From Bugulina stolonifera (taxonomy: Eukaryota > Bryozoa > Gymnolaemata > Cheilostomatida > Bugulidae), in NCBI GenBank assembly GCA_935421135.1, contig OW285189.1, positions 20,400,298 through 20,464,297 of the forward strand: a stretch of DNA of 64,000 nt. Direction: 5' to 3'. Under the pieces are notes generated by a model that did no database searches, was not told the DNA's origin, and saw only the letters and a program-made list of their open reading frames with translations. A program made the translations under genes and the position numbers. How positions within the stretch are numbered: position 1 is the stretch's first letter; every line of letters starts with the position of its first letter. This document shows positions 45,290 to 60,200 of this stretch, one piece after another.

Positions 45290-48200
45290 GCAAGGTGTAG
45301 GCACCTCTAACCCAACCAATGGTGCTGTCGGGAAATTATCCACTAGTAGATCTAAAGAGAATAAGATGTCTAAATATAAAGTAAATCAGTCGTCCTTGTC
45401 AGCTATTAATGAGAGGGATGAATACACTACACTGCAGGTAAAACATTGTATAATGATCTACATAAATTATTCTACATGTACTGTACATGTGCCTATTATT
45501 CTACATGTACTGTACATGTACCTATTATTCTACATGTATATAACAGAGTCTTGTTTTGATCAGTTCAGTTTGCTAATACTGTAGCTCCAAAATTAAAAGT
45601 CTGAATTACTATGTAAATCCATAAATTGACTGATGTATTTGTTAACTCATCTGCTGCGGCCAAACAATTCACTTCTCATTTTATTTGTATTGCATTTTAT
45701 ATAGGCGTAATAGCAGGTAGGGGTCAGTTGAATGTCTTGGCCAGAATTGGGTTGCCAATGTTATTAATCTTTTTTGTCTTACTACATCTACTTTCAATGT
45801 TCCAATGGTATACTTTAATTTTCGAGCCTCACAACGCAAAGGGTCTGCCACCAGTCAGTGACCAGCTATATTAATTTTATATCTGACTTGTGCACTGCCG
45901 GGCAAGCCAGCTAAGGAGGGAAACCCATATTCTAATGCAAAATATTTTACTGCAGATATGTTCCCAACTTGATTGTATTTTTACTGTTATAAATATTTGA
46001 GTATGTTGCTTAATGAAATACATGTATATTACATTTCACTTAATCAATGACTACTTATAGCAAACAAAGTATTGAGCACCGAGAATTTAATATGCATATG
46101 ATTAATATTGTAACAAAACCATATCCTGTAAAATTTGCAAAGCCAAATATTGTTTAAGCAAACACAAAAATAAACTTTAGAATGCAAAGAAATTCACAAT
46201 TGAGTGGACATGAAATCCAACGCTTGTTTAGCCATAGCAAGGAATGGCGTCTCAAGCTCACCCTTGGTAATAATATAATAACAATTAGTTGTCATTCTAT
46301 TGACTGGCAGCTAGTGCAGGTGCTGCCTATATATTCTTGGCAAATTTCCATCAATTCTGATATTTACCCAAATGTTGTCTTCTCTTGTAGGATGTGCTTA
46401 ATGACAGAAGTAATTACTTAAAACAAGAAGAGTTGTGGGCAGTGTGTCGGGAATGCTGTCTAACACTCAAACGGATGAGTGATTTTGCCGAAATCATTCA
46501 GAGCTTGTGTGTCATGTTGGAAACACTTGCCTTTGACTCAACAGGACATGTGTACTTCACCGATCATGAGATAGGTATGAGGTATATACTGTAGGTGATG
46601 AGATAGGTACAAGGTATATACTGTAGGTGATGAGATAGGTACGAGGTATATACTGTAGGTGATGAGATAGGTATGAGGTATATACTGTAGGTGATGAGAT
46701 AGGTACAAGGTATATACTGTAGGTGATAAGACAGGTACGGAGTATATACTGTTAGTAGGTGATGAGACAGGTATGAGGTATATACTGTAGGTGATGAGAC
46801 AGGTATGAAGTATATACTGTAAGTGATGAGATAGGTACGAGGTATATACTGTAGGTGATGAGACAGGTACGAGGTATATACTGTAGGTGATGAGATAGGT
46901 ACGAGGTATATACTGTAGGTGATGAGACAGGTACGAGGTATATACTGTAGGTGATGAGATAGGTACGAGGTATATACTGTAGGTGATGAGATAGGTACGA
47001 GGTATATACTGTAGGTGATGAGACAGGTACGAGGTATATACTGTAGGTGATGAGATAGGTACGAGGTATATACTGTAGGTGATAAGATGGGTACGAGGTA
47101 TATACTGTAGGTGATGAGATAAGTAGCAACATACAATTTCATCAGCATGTATTTGTATAGTTTTATTCTTTGCATTATATGTGTAGAGTCTGACTCCCAC
47201 TACATCCCACCTGAGTACGAGGAGATTGGTAACTCATGTAAAGGTCACATCTACTCTCTGGGAATGCTGATATATGAGGCGTCTGCCTACAACTCCACCA
47301 AGATTCCAGAACATTCTACTAGACTGCGTAAATTACTCAACAGGTAGCTGACAACTCCAAATATACTGGCAGGAATATAACTAGCTAGATTTGAAATATA
47401 TTATAACCTAGACAAGCTTATTTTGTAACTAGTGTAGATTTTGTATCAGTATGACAAGTAGGAGACCCTCGAGTGCACCTTATAGTTTCACCAATGGTTC
47501 TTCCAAGGCTAACATACTGTCCCAATTAAGAGTTGTATTCCCATTGACTCAGAATGCACAATAGTCAAAATTTTAATCCCACCAAAGACTTTTTAATAAT
47601 ATATTACATGGTTTAATTTAAATCTGCTGTTTTTTCCTGTAATGGTTGATGACGGTTACCCTAGTTTTAATCGGCTTCAATGCATTTTCCCTGAATGGGA
47701 GGCAAGACAACTCCAGCTACATGATGCTGATTATACATTGTTATATATGAATGGATAGTCTAAAACAGCTGCTTGTTTTCACACTCACGCACTGGTAGCA
47801 GATATCAGATGTCTGTACTGAAGCGCTATGTAGGATGTAGGTGCTATACCAAACATTACCTGTGCAAGTGTTATATGTTGTGTACTACTCTGTTCTAGTA
47901 TGATGGATAGCGATTATGGAGAAAGAGTAGGACTGGATGCTGTTATTAGGGAATGTGATCAGTACTTCCTGTCAGCTGGTGTTGGTTCATCCCATGACAT
48001 ATGCAAGCACCTAATCTCATCTGTCAATGGTGCAGGTGTCAATGATATTAAGCATTCGGAGGATGTAGAATTTGAGGGTATAGAATATGACATACATACA
48101 CAATATTACAAGTTCTCAGCTTCACGTGTATGTAGCTGTCTGTTCATTAGTAGCACAGGTACAGATTGTGCTATGGTGGTGTAAATTTTATTTTAGATGT

Positions 48201-51200
48201 TATACAAACTTTGTGATTGTGTACTTGGTTTGATTTCTTCTCATTTAGCCTGGGTTTTTGGGGCACTTTATGTGATTTTGATATTATTATCACTTAGGTA
48301 TAGAAATGAATGTGGATGGTGATTCTCCAGTGGATCTCAGTGTATCCGATGAATGCTCAAGTTCTGCCTTGAGTTCATCTCAAGACACCTCAAGTTCTAC
48401 CTTGGGTTCTTCTCAGGACACCTCAAGTTCTACCTTGGGTTCTTCTCACGACAACTCAAGTTCTACGTTGAGTTCATATAAAAGCAAGGGCAGCCACCTA
48501 CAACCTAACAACCCCATGACAAGCTCAATGAACCTTGAGGAGCTGGTAGAGAAATATACCCCACGTAGACTGCAGGTTAGTAATTATTTACACAATTATT
48601 ATATTCTATCTTCCCAAGCTATCCACTCCCGCTGAAATTGGTGTAACATTTAGTGGAGTTGCCTTGCCTTTAGTTAGGCATAAGATTCTCAATATAACAC
48701 GTTATATATGGCTATTGGTTCAGAATAGAATTGAAAGATCTTATATTTATTGTTATTGGCTGCTGTTTATTATCCTAAATCTGATATGCTGAGATGTGCT
48801 TACACTGAACTGGATGAGAGACAACTCTCAACATCATTATTGTGAAGACGTCAGTATGGTAAAGGACTTGTTCTTTTATGGATTAAGTTGAAATTTAATT
48901 ATTGGTGATGATGCCCTCTTCATAAACTCCATTTTACAATTTATTCAACAAAACATTTGATGAATACTTAGCTTTTCCTACTTATACTCTTAATTATTAG
49001 TCAGTATAAAATCCCAAACTATAGGAAGAAAGTGTATTTGGTCACCAGAGATTGGTAGAAATCGCATGTGGGTTGTTACAGATATACAAAATGTATATCA
49101 TATTATGTAGTATAACATTCTTAACTTTCTTATACTTATTTATCTAGTTGCTATCATAGAATATGACATGTTATTCGAATATGATGAACCAGGTTGGTTA
49201 GATATGCACTGTGTTCACTACTTGTAGGCTCTCAAATTGCACAAGTTTTGTTTTCTCCTCATGCTACTTCTTCAATTTAGAGTTATCCCCTCTCTATTAA
49301 TAATTTGGTGCTCTTGTTACAAGAGAGGAAAACTCCAATAGGAATGTAATTAATTCAAAGCCAGAAACTGCAGTATTTTATATTGACATAAGTGGTATTT
49401 TACGGCTCAGTTACACAAGAGGCCATGAGCTTCGATAGAGTGACGTCGACCTCTACCAAAGCTGATTACTAATCAATTATATAATTGAATTCATTGTTGG
49501 CCTTTGCATAGTCGAAAAACGGCACGCTGATTTGCTCTAGACCAGGGCTGCGTGGGCCGAAAATGAAAAATTCGCCTCTCATGTAGCTAAGGTGTAGCTA
49601 TAGCCCAGGTAAATTGCTGCAGGTGATTATGTCACTAACCTGATCTACAGATGGTTGTGCCAAATAATATTATCAATAATTATGTCACAAAGTGTCATAA
49701 TTATTTTAGTAGTCTCATTGCTTCTGTTGACTGTTTTGCTGTTTTAATGTCCAAGTTTATTATAAGCATTACAACTCCCATACATGTTTATAAATACACT
49801 GTATTGGTCCAATGTGGAGTATCAGTATTGAAGTTGCTATTGACACGAAGTACAAACAGAAATTTGTTGTTATACCATTACACTATTATTGGTATTCAAC
49901 GATAGCATTATGTTTGTGATTATGCAGTGTTTACCTGTAACTCAAACTATACATTACTCTTATTTCGTTTAGATCATTATTACAAAGTATTCCCAGCCTG
50001 CTCACAATACCCTCAGTAGCCCTATAGTCAGCAGCACGAAGCACGCTGCCGATGATTGTGGGGGTAGTGCTGCTGTATTGGTAATGTCGAACCCTATTGA
50101 TAAGGGTTTTATGATACTGCAGTGAAGTGTTGTGTTACAAATCTATTCATTTGCTGTTATTTTATTCATTTAATACTGTTTAACATAAACAAGTACATGT
50201 ACATGTATTATCATAGACATTCTAGTTGCTGTATAACAAGAATGCTTTAAAATGTATTTTATTTGTTCTTTTCTTTAACGAACAAGTTGGTTTGGTTTGC
50301 AGTTAGCTGGTAATATAATGTTCGGCTGTATTGTAGAGGTTTGGTGCTCATAATGGTGAGTTACTAATGCTTGCATGACGATTAGGTTGTATTATACAAG
50401 GTGGTGGTTGCTTTCATCCAGCTGAAGCGGTGGTTGTGGGTGGTAGCTATGGTGGTGATCCTGAATCATGTTTTCATTATCTATACAGTGATCTGGTGTG
50501 TGGTAGTGATTACTGACTATTACATTGGTTACAGTGGTTGCAGTGGTGGAGGTAGTTTTATATGTCATGGTTCCTATTTTGGTCTTTTGGTGCTGTAATG
50601 CATGTTATTTGTAATATGTATATATGGTTTTCCACTAAGAAGTTGTGTTCATCTCTAGAGTACATGCTTTCAATGTTGTTTTATTTTTTGAAAACTTCGT
50701 ATAATTATGTTCAAGAATTATATGCCTATTACACTACATTTTATGTTAGTTTTTTTGATGCGAGGATTTTTAATGTGTCTATAGAGTATTCCGAAACTCA
50801 ATTACACATCCATGAAAATACCAGTCCATGACTGGGGTTTGAACCCGAGGCCTTTATAGCACTTATTGCCTAGCACAGTGGGCGGAACACATTATCACTA
50901 CACCAGCTCCGCAACCTTAAAAAAGGAAGCTTCACCGGTGAGCAGTAGATGTGCGCCGAACCAACTACACACAAGTACACTCTTCATATTATGGCCGCCT
51001 TGCAATATATGGGATGATAGGGGATTTGGCCATGTTTTCATATTTGATGTTAGCTTTTTATGTACATTTTAGTTAATTACGTATAATTTATATTGTATTC
51101 TTTATTCCTGTCTCAAATCCCAGTGTGTTACTGAGATGCACACATAAATATGGCTATGGTAGGCTGCACAGTAGTCCTATGATGAGGTATACATGGAATG

Positions 51201-54200
51201 TGTTAGCCTAATGATTTCAATCGCAGCTGATTTAACATGCACAAAGACGATTAAATTTTTTACATTTATTGTGTCCTGACCTTATATATTCATTAAAGGA
51301 TATGCATGCTAGAATAGATAAAAGTGATGTGTTTCTGAAATTAAAACTTGTCATTGTAGAATAGCATAATACATAATCGGGAGTTAGTCTTAGTATAGTC
51401 ACTCACTACCTAGGATAGCAGTTATATATACCACACTGTACTTCTTTTCATCTAAATATTGATTAGTACATACTATTATAATCGTTTGAATTTATTTATA
51501 ATTACTATCTATGTTTTCGACTTTATGTAAGTTAATTTTACTCTGCTAAATATCATGCAATAACTTACCATCTTAGCTTTTATAGTTGTGAGTTCAGTAA
51601 CATGGAATGGGGTGTACTGTCATTGTATAGCTGCATTTCGACTGACTTGCAAAGTCCTCTATTTTCCGCTGCAGAATTAAGAAACATCCCGTGATATCTG
51701 TGAAACTTAGTAAGCCTGGTATAAGTTGTCATGTGACCAATCCTTTCTCACCTGTATTCCGACAGGAAGCGGGCAGCACTAGTAGCAGCTCTATATTATC
51801 TCCCCCGTCAGAGTTTGGTAGCAAGTGTAGCAAAGACACAATGAAGGCGACAAATGGCAATGTAAAAAAACAAAGCAGTGCATTTTCTCATCAAGACCGT
51901 AGAAGGTAGGTTTAACTGAAGTAATCTATATACATGTACACCTATACAATGTGTATGATACATTTCCGTCCATTTGTACACTCGGTACTTTTTAAGCTTA
52001 TATGTCCAGATTAGAGCTCTAACGATTGGTTGTGGTTGTAGTGATGATGAGGAAGAAAGTGAGGATAGGTAAGAAGGGGTTCACAGCCTCCCCTAATTTT
52101 TACCTTTCAGCATCGTGTAACAAAGTCTAATTTGTAGTTAATATTTTGCCAATAACTGTTTGGTTGTGTTACTAACAATGTGTTTGTGCTGTTAGCTTGT
52201 AACATGCCTGTTCGACCTATAGAGATGTGAGAATATTATGACTTATGTACTTTAGCTCAAAGTCATAGATATTATACTTGATATTATCATTATTGTTTTT
52301 CTATAAAATAACTTTAATAGCATTTTGGAACGGAGCCACTGCTGGCATATCTGCTAAAAGGACTATGTGTATGTGCTCTATGTGGTTGGTTACATCTATA
52401 TAATTATTGTATTTACTTTAGGGGAGTGGGTGAAGGTGCCACCCTCAGAGCTGGTCAAGCTCCTTTGAAGTTACCCGAGGCTTACCGTTCACCCGCCACA
52501 CATTTCACTCCAATAGTACTCTCCAAACACGACGGAATAGCAAGCTCACGGGTGCCGACAGCTAACACTTCAAATACTGCCTCTAAAACAGACAGAACTA
52601 TTAAGGAGTTGAAAAAACAATTGCTCAAAAAACATGGTACTTCAGATGCACCTAGTAAGGTTTCTCCTCGCCAACCATTGTCTCCCCCTGGCAATGCTAG
52701 TAGACCATCTCAACACTCCTCTGCTTCTAGTAAAACTACAGACGTAGAATCTGTTAGCCCGAGATCCAAAGCTAGTGGCAAACCCATAGCCTCGAGTAGG
52801 CCCTCCTTAACAGACAATAAGTCAAGAAAGCCGTCCTCAATTCCTGTAACTCAGGCTGTCCGTCCTTTACCCAGACAGTCTGTCAGTAAAAGTAATGAAA
52901 TTGCCTCGACTACCGACAGTCCTACATCCGTCCAAAGTCAAGTTCCTACAGGTGTCGTAACAGTAGACACTCCAGCATCCGTCCCACTTATACCTACTAG
53001 TGCACCAGCTAGTGGCCAGTATACTGCCCAGTCAGTGGATATTTCCACACCAACCCTACCAGCTGCTAGCTCAAACTCTCAGGCTATGGTGGTGAATGGT
53101 GCTACCATATCCTCCTCTCCTCTGATATCTTCATATCCAACAGTACCCGTGATGATCCAACGAGATGCAACTACTGGTGCAGTAAGTTGGCTGCCGGTTA
53201 TGACCAACATGCCATACTGGACTCCTCTCACCCCTCAACAAGCACCTGCCGTAAATATGCTGCCAGCAATAAATACTCCCCCAGCTACTCAGATCCAATC
53301 AAATACAGCAAGCAGCACAGACTTTTCTAATACTCAGAACAGTTCTGCTAATCCACACCCAGTTGACACAAATCCCGTCATTTCAGAACCTCAAGATTCT
53401 GTTTCCTCTAGCAGTACAGTGAATAGCAGCGGTAGCAATATTGTCAGAGCCAGTAACTATGGAGTCAGCTCTACCTCTACAGTCACACAGAACAGTGAAC
53501 CGACAGCAAACACTGTCCCTAAGACAGTAGAGACTAGTTATAGTACCTCTGCTCCACCCACTATAACCACTGCACATACTATAACTACTGCCAGTACTGT
53601 GACTAACACTGCGACTGTTACTCGTACTGGTGGTCAACCAGTCAGCAATCAAAGAGTTGAACTCCTCAAACCAAACAGCAATGTAGCAGAGAATTCTACC
53701 AACCAGAAATCAGGGAGAGAGAGGAAACAACATTCTAATAGTAAAGGTATAGAAATGTACTTGTATTACATGTATATGTATATAAAGTAGACAGGGTGGG
53801 ATTGTGATTTAGTGTAATACTGGTAGATGAGACGGCAATGTTCCTGGGTACCAGTGTGCCACATTAATTTGAATTATTCAAATTGATAATGATATTACCA
53901 ACATTGAATGCAGCTATAATACAGAAATAATAGACCACCTGGAACAGAAAATTAGTACTAAGTTTCTCATCAACCCATTTAGAACACAGTTGGGTTATTT
54001 CTGTATTATTTTTAGCCCTGTGTGAGGAGAGCTTTGCTTCTCGCTCCAACTGTCCTAATACTGCAAAGTAAACTCAGCATCTCTTTTGTAGGCACCATTT
54101 TATATTGTATATCTGTAGAAGTCAACGCGGAATTTGAGAAATTAGACACCACTGTTGTCGTGTAGGCTTGTAGTTTTGCTGATATGGTTTTCAATGGCAT

Positions 54201-57200
54201 TTTATAAACTTTAGGCAGCTTATCATTAAGTTGTGTTGTATCGCTGTAGGTTCTAAGTCTAAGGACTCGGCTAGAAAAAGAAGCTCAGAGCAGCTACTTA
54301 CACTAACAAAGATAAGACAACTCCTCAAGAATGAGTTTGCCTATGATGGATACATGACTCATGGACAAGAGGATCTGGAAATGGGTAAGTCAAAGAACCT
54401 GAATAAATTCTGGTAGTTTATGCTGTAATATAATTATTTGATATATTATCATATACATGTATTCAAGAATGTAGTAGAAGACAATTACACTTTGCACATT
54501 CTTTGCAACTACTATGATAACAGTACTGGTTAAAATTATTTGAGGGCAGGAGCACTACGAAACGATAAATGAAACGGTTCTTTGTCATAACTTGAAATGA
54601 GACAAGATATGTTGTTTTCTCTATTCACTTATGGGTTCCATCAGTCACAAACAGATCTAGGCTATGAAGATAGTAAAGCTAACTGTAGGGAACTAGGTCT
54701 AAGTTAGCAATTTTTAGCATTTTTGTGTATCATTTGGGTATTATTCGGGTATTATTTGGGTATTATTCAGGTATTATTCGGGTATTATTAGTATTTAAAA
54801 TTCATCCCATAGCAATCCATCACAAAAGGATATATACACCTACCTAAGTAATTCATATTTTATATTTCAATATTCTCAATGCTCCAATAAGCAATTTGTT
54901 CCACCTTCTTTGAAGTCTTTCCATCAGGCTAACAATCTCATAGCAATCCATCACAAGGCCATTTCAAGGTCATGTCAATCTGACCATACACTCACATTAG
55001 ATTTTTTAGGATTACTCAATCAAGTTGTTCAAAAAAGTTGATGTGTTAAATAATATCTCTCCATATGTTCCCATAAGTTATTGATGATACTGGTAAGACT
55101 TGTTCACTCTTTTATTAATTTTATCTGTTGTATTTTATATAATTGTGCATGTTCAATGCTTTAGTTCTGATACATATTATATAACGTTTCTAAGCAAACC
55201 ATTACATTACAAATTGTCACTCCTATTCATCAATTCTTTCTCTTGTAGCAGTAGCAGCATTGTGCAAGTTTTTCTTCTCTCCTGTCCAGGGCATTTGAAC
55301 TGCAAATAAACTGTGTCACTAGAAATTGTCTTCTCTTTTTGAAAAAAAAGAGGAGACAATTTCAAGAATGCCATCATTTTGAGCAGTGTTACTACTCCAT
55401 ATATTGGATAATTAATAATTACATGCAGGTGTATCTGTATTTAGTTGTAGCATATTATTTTCAAGAGTAAATATATGCTTTTATATATGAGTTGTCATCT
55501 CTTTTGAAACGTCACTATGTAACAACTGCCTTGGAGCCCTTGGTTATGGCCTGGACTAAACCGGTGCAATATAAAATACTATGTCATTGTCATTGCCACT
55601 AATATACAGTATATAATATGACATACAGATAAGGTACATGTACTTTATAAATCATATCGTATCATATCATATACAGACATATAAATAGCTGGTAAGTATA
55701 CTATACTGTTTTGTAGCTGAGTTCATAGGCTCCCTACAGCTACCAGCGTTGGGTTTCACCAACTGGTGTGATATAATAGTGGCTAAGTATGGAGATCTGT
55801 ATTGGTCAGAAGAGCTGCTAGTATCACTCTATGAAGTCATACATGGCCATAAGCCTGATATAGACAGGTAAGCAGTGGAGGCTATGCAATGTGTGTATTA
55901 CACTGCACTGGGCATGCAAAGTTACTGAACAAAATATGAAGTTGTCTTCTCTTGTTCTATTTCTCTCAGAGGAGAAAAAGCCACTTTGTATTCACACCGA
56001 GTAGTGAATAGCTATGAAGGGTGATCTATAGATTGGACTTCATAGCCATCAGTGGTTGCTCTAAATGATATATAACTTGTAGACCAACTATTGAATTTAC
56101 ACTAGGTTTTGAATTTTTGAAAAAGTTGGGAGGAAAAATTATTTTTGCTTTGGTTTCCTGAAATGTTTTCTTTTCCTTTTGATTATACTGAACTGCATTC
56201 TACAGGAGCGCCCGATCATCAAGTGGTAGTAATATCACTTTCTAGTCTGTTATACATGATATTTGTAGCTCAACCATCGAGGCACACGTGACTAGGTACT
56301 GGTATAAGTAGGCTGTTGTATTCATAATAATATTGATATATCAATATTATGTGTGAAAGCTTTTACATAACGAAGGGAGTTTCACAGTACCAGTGGGTTA
56401 TACTACATGTAGCGTGTCGTCTAACCACTGGTGTAGACCTATTTTATATATCTGTGGATAGAAGCAACAGTCAGTTGTGTTCTCTCGGTTTCTGTGCTGA
56501 TATGAAATTAAATGCTTTTATATGGTATGTTTTTCACAGGAGGTTTTTATTTTATGTATTCGTTTTGTTTTTGTCAATTTATTCTTGTTTGGCTTCTGTG
56601 GATGCATCATATCGCAATGTGTTACTTTGCACCCATTAAACTGAATTGATTATATTGCTGTGTAGATAGACCTTGTATATTATAAAGTATGTTGCATAGC
56701 GCTTGTATATTAATACGCGTGTATGTGTATATTTCATACCCACATACATATGTATTACTTCTACATACTGTATAATATATAACCATATAGCAGATACACG
56801 TCATACTCTTATGATATTATAACTTATAGATCTCCATCTGGAGCGCTGAGAGCAAAGTCTGCACGTGTGCTGAGCGTTGATGAACCAGGAGGTGCTACCA
56901 CCACACAATCTGTCTCTCAGAGATTTGCCACTTCTCCATTCAGACCCATACCCCTGTCTGAATCTGGTCTGGTTGTGTCTTCCTCTGCCTCTAGCACTCC
57001 CAGGAAGGCCAAGAGGTGGGTTCTGATCACATTATACTGACATGATTATATCAAACTGCTTCTTGTTATTTTATGTATTCCTAAAACTTTAACTCACATC
57101 AATATTCTCAAAACAACTCTAAAGTACATGTAGTTAGGCAGAATTTTATACGTTGTACAATTTAGCGCTTTAAGATATGACAACTCCTCAAACTCTGTAC

Positions 57201-60200
57201 CTAGAGATGAGCAGCATGTGAAGCTATAATTGTTACTAGCCCTGAAATACAAGAATAATTTTACTACTGGGTGATATCTCTCTCTTGCAGTTTTGTTCGT
57301 TGTTATATTCTCATCACAACTCGATGTTTTGTACACTTCTGGACTATCTAGGATAACTTAATACCCTAGCCTATACTTTGTACTCTAAAATCTATACTCT
57401 ATAGTCTATATTCTATAGTCTATGCTCTATAGTCTATACTCCATAGTCTATATATACTTTATAGTCTACACCCTATAGTCTATACTTGGTGTCACAGAAG
57501 CTGTATACCATGCGGGTGAACATTACACCATACATATTCATTTGTATTCCTATTCGTTGGTCTAATGGGTGCATACTACTCAATAACGCTGGCTTAGCTG
57601 AGTACACTACTCTATGCTCATGTCAAGACTCCCCATCATCAACTTGAGAATAATATAGTACCCAGTATTCAGTAGCTAATGCGGCTGTCCTAACTGTCCT
57701 TATATGTATAATATCAGTCAATTGTCCTACAGGGCAAGCTATTTGATGCACACACCAACTCATTAACCCAAAGATAATCAACAGATATTGAATTATGGAT
57801 ACTTTTAACATAGTGGTCGTGTGTGTATATATATATACATGTATCAATATAATATACACTAATGCATGTATTCTGTTTTACATTATGTTATTTAACCTGA
57901 CAGGTGTTTTTCCTGCTGCTGAATTCTTGCAGTATGATTTGATACAATAATTTGTTTTTGCTTTTACATTGAGTTAAAATAAACTATAATGTTGTTACTC
58001 ATCACATGCATTTATTTTATTATTATATAGGTCCATAGTGAAACCTAAAGCCATGTTGCCACAGTTTCAGCAAAATGAGGGTGGTGTTGTAGATGTCTCA
58101 TTACCTCAAAAGGCAGCTAGTCCTCTTACCCACAGTCTATCCAGGTTGAAAAGTGTATCAGTATCGGTAAGCTGCCCTCAGTTTATTCATCTAGTAGATT
58201 AGTTTGGTGATATTGAGATAATTGTGTATGCCAGGAAATATATTTACAGTAAAGAGATTTCGCCCATAAAACTGGTCACAGAGAATTAAAATTGATAAGT
58301 TTAATTTATTTTTGCGATAACATGTTATACTGCAAGTCTAAATTTACCAATGTGAGCCTATACTTTACTATGGTAAACTACATGGCTTGCTTTACCTACT
58401 GTAAACAGTTCAGTGCATATTGAATAAAAACTTTAACTTATTTCAATATTAGGATTCGTCTCCACATTGTATAACAGAGGTAAGTCTTTGTCTTCACTTG
58501 CTCTAAGTTGCCTGAGTATAAAATAACACCATTTCAACCAAGGACCGATTCCCGAACATGGGGAAAAATAATATTGATTGATAGGAGCCAAAATATTTTG
58601 CAGTTTTATTCTGAAATTTTCTATTCTGTATTTTCTTATTTCACTATTCGCTTGTTATTTACTTCTTCTCTAATTAGCACAGATACCTGTATTACTGTAT
58701 TATTATAATGTACTATCCGTATTACTGTATTACTATAATGTACTATGACGAGTAACTGACGACTGCAGTATATTGGTGTGACTGAAAAATTAACACAACA
58801 TCTGGACAAAGTGGAATAACCTCTATAAAGCTGGAGTTATCCTTGACCCTTGTGAACGGCCCACAACTCCCTCCTCTACTAATTACATGAGTGTCACTCA
58901 ACACCTGAATATGTAGTGTCCATCTTTGACAATGGTGTACATACAATGTGTAAACTGCTGTAAACATGGATTAGCCTCAGGTCATATATTTATGGTGGCA
59001 ATAATACTAATTGGGTTGATTTGCTGCCGCCTAGGCAGTGCCCTGTCCTAGATCACTGGAATGAGTTTATCATTGTTTTAGGATTTATCCCGACAGCACC
59101 ATCTACCTTCTGCTGGCCTCACAAAGTCCAGGAGCCAGAATAATATGTTACAGGGCTCAAGAGCGGAGAGTAGAGATCTAACTCCTCTAGTCAAGAGTCT
59201 CATTGTAAGTCACTGTTAGAGTAACAGTCATAGTCATAGTCGTAGTCACAGTTAGAGTAATAGTCATAGTCATAGCCGTAGTCACAGTTAGAATCATAGT
59301 CATAGCCGTAGTCACAGTTAGAGTAATAGTCATAGTCATAGTCGTAGTCACAGTTAGAGTAATAGTCATAGTCATAGCCGTAGTCACAGTTAGAGTCATA
59401 GTCATAGTCGTAGTCACAGTTAGAGTAATAGTCATAGTCATAGCTGTAGTCACAGTTAGAGTAATAGTCATAGTCACAGTCAGATCCCTCTACTTTACAG
59501 ATTGGCTTAGTATTATTATGCCTAATAAGATGCTATTGCCTAGTCGTGCTTTTGCATTGTTCCATGTGCACATTATGACTGTATTTATTATGCTGTGTGG
59601 AAGATCTATTACATGTATATACATGCACGTATTATAATAAGTAAATATATACATGTATATACACACGTGTATAATGTTAGTAGTTGTCCACACTTGCTTT
59701 CTGTTTACATGTAGAACAAGGGCGAAGTAAGAATGGTTGTAAATTTCTAGATACTATATTTATATGTTTTAAATTTCTACATGAACCCAATACGTAAACA
59801 CTCAGCTTTATTTAACCTACACAACCATGATGTCTACACCTACACGACCATGATGTCTTCACCTATATGCTGAATTCTTATTGTACACTGTACATGTTTT
59901 ACCCTGTATTTTATCGACTTTGCTTCTGGTTGCCTATACATTTATTACATTGAATATATGTTATGTTTACTTTTGTTTATCCTTTGATACTAAACTGTAT
60001 GACGAGTATCATAATATGAAAGAAATTGTTCTATGTCCTATATTAAAATAATTGTTGTAATAATTATTTGCTTGAACTTGGCTAAGTATCAAATCAATGG
60101 TATGTTGATAGTACATAATTATATATTATGTAGTATACATGTAATGTAATTGGAGTCGATATATTGCTTGTAGCTACCAGATGGTGGAACAAGGCAAGTG

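Noticed and set aside
46182..46270. Possible KNDC1-like exon (MQRNSQLSGHEIQRLF...)
   Set aside because: Joining its donor to the next exon (46391) breaks the frame, whereas exon 45290-45437 joins 46391 in phase and continues into the KIND motif.
46565..47125. Regular array considered as a CRISPR
   Set aside because: Units are head-to-tail without unique spacers, in an animal intron. It is a minisatellite.
46538..47200. Antisense reading frames of 126-220 codons with repeated YLVPISSPTVYTSYLSHHLQ-like units
   Set aside because: They are translations of the 32-bp minisatellite in an intron. The repeat is open in several frames because the unit has few stop triplets antisense. No start context or other coding sign.
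59187..59477. Antisense 96-codon frame of alternating Thr and hydrophobic residues
   Set aside because: It is an artefact of the GTCATA-type minisatellite following a donor site.
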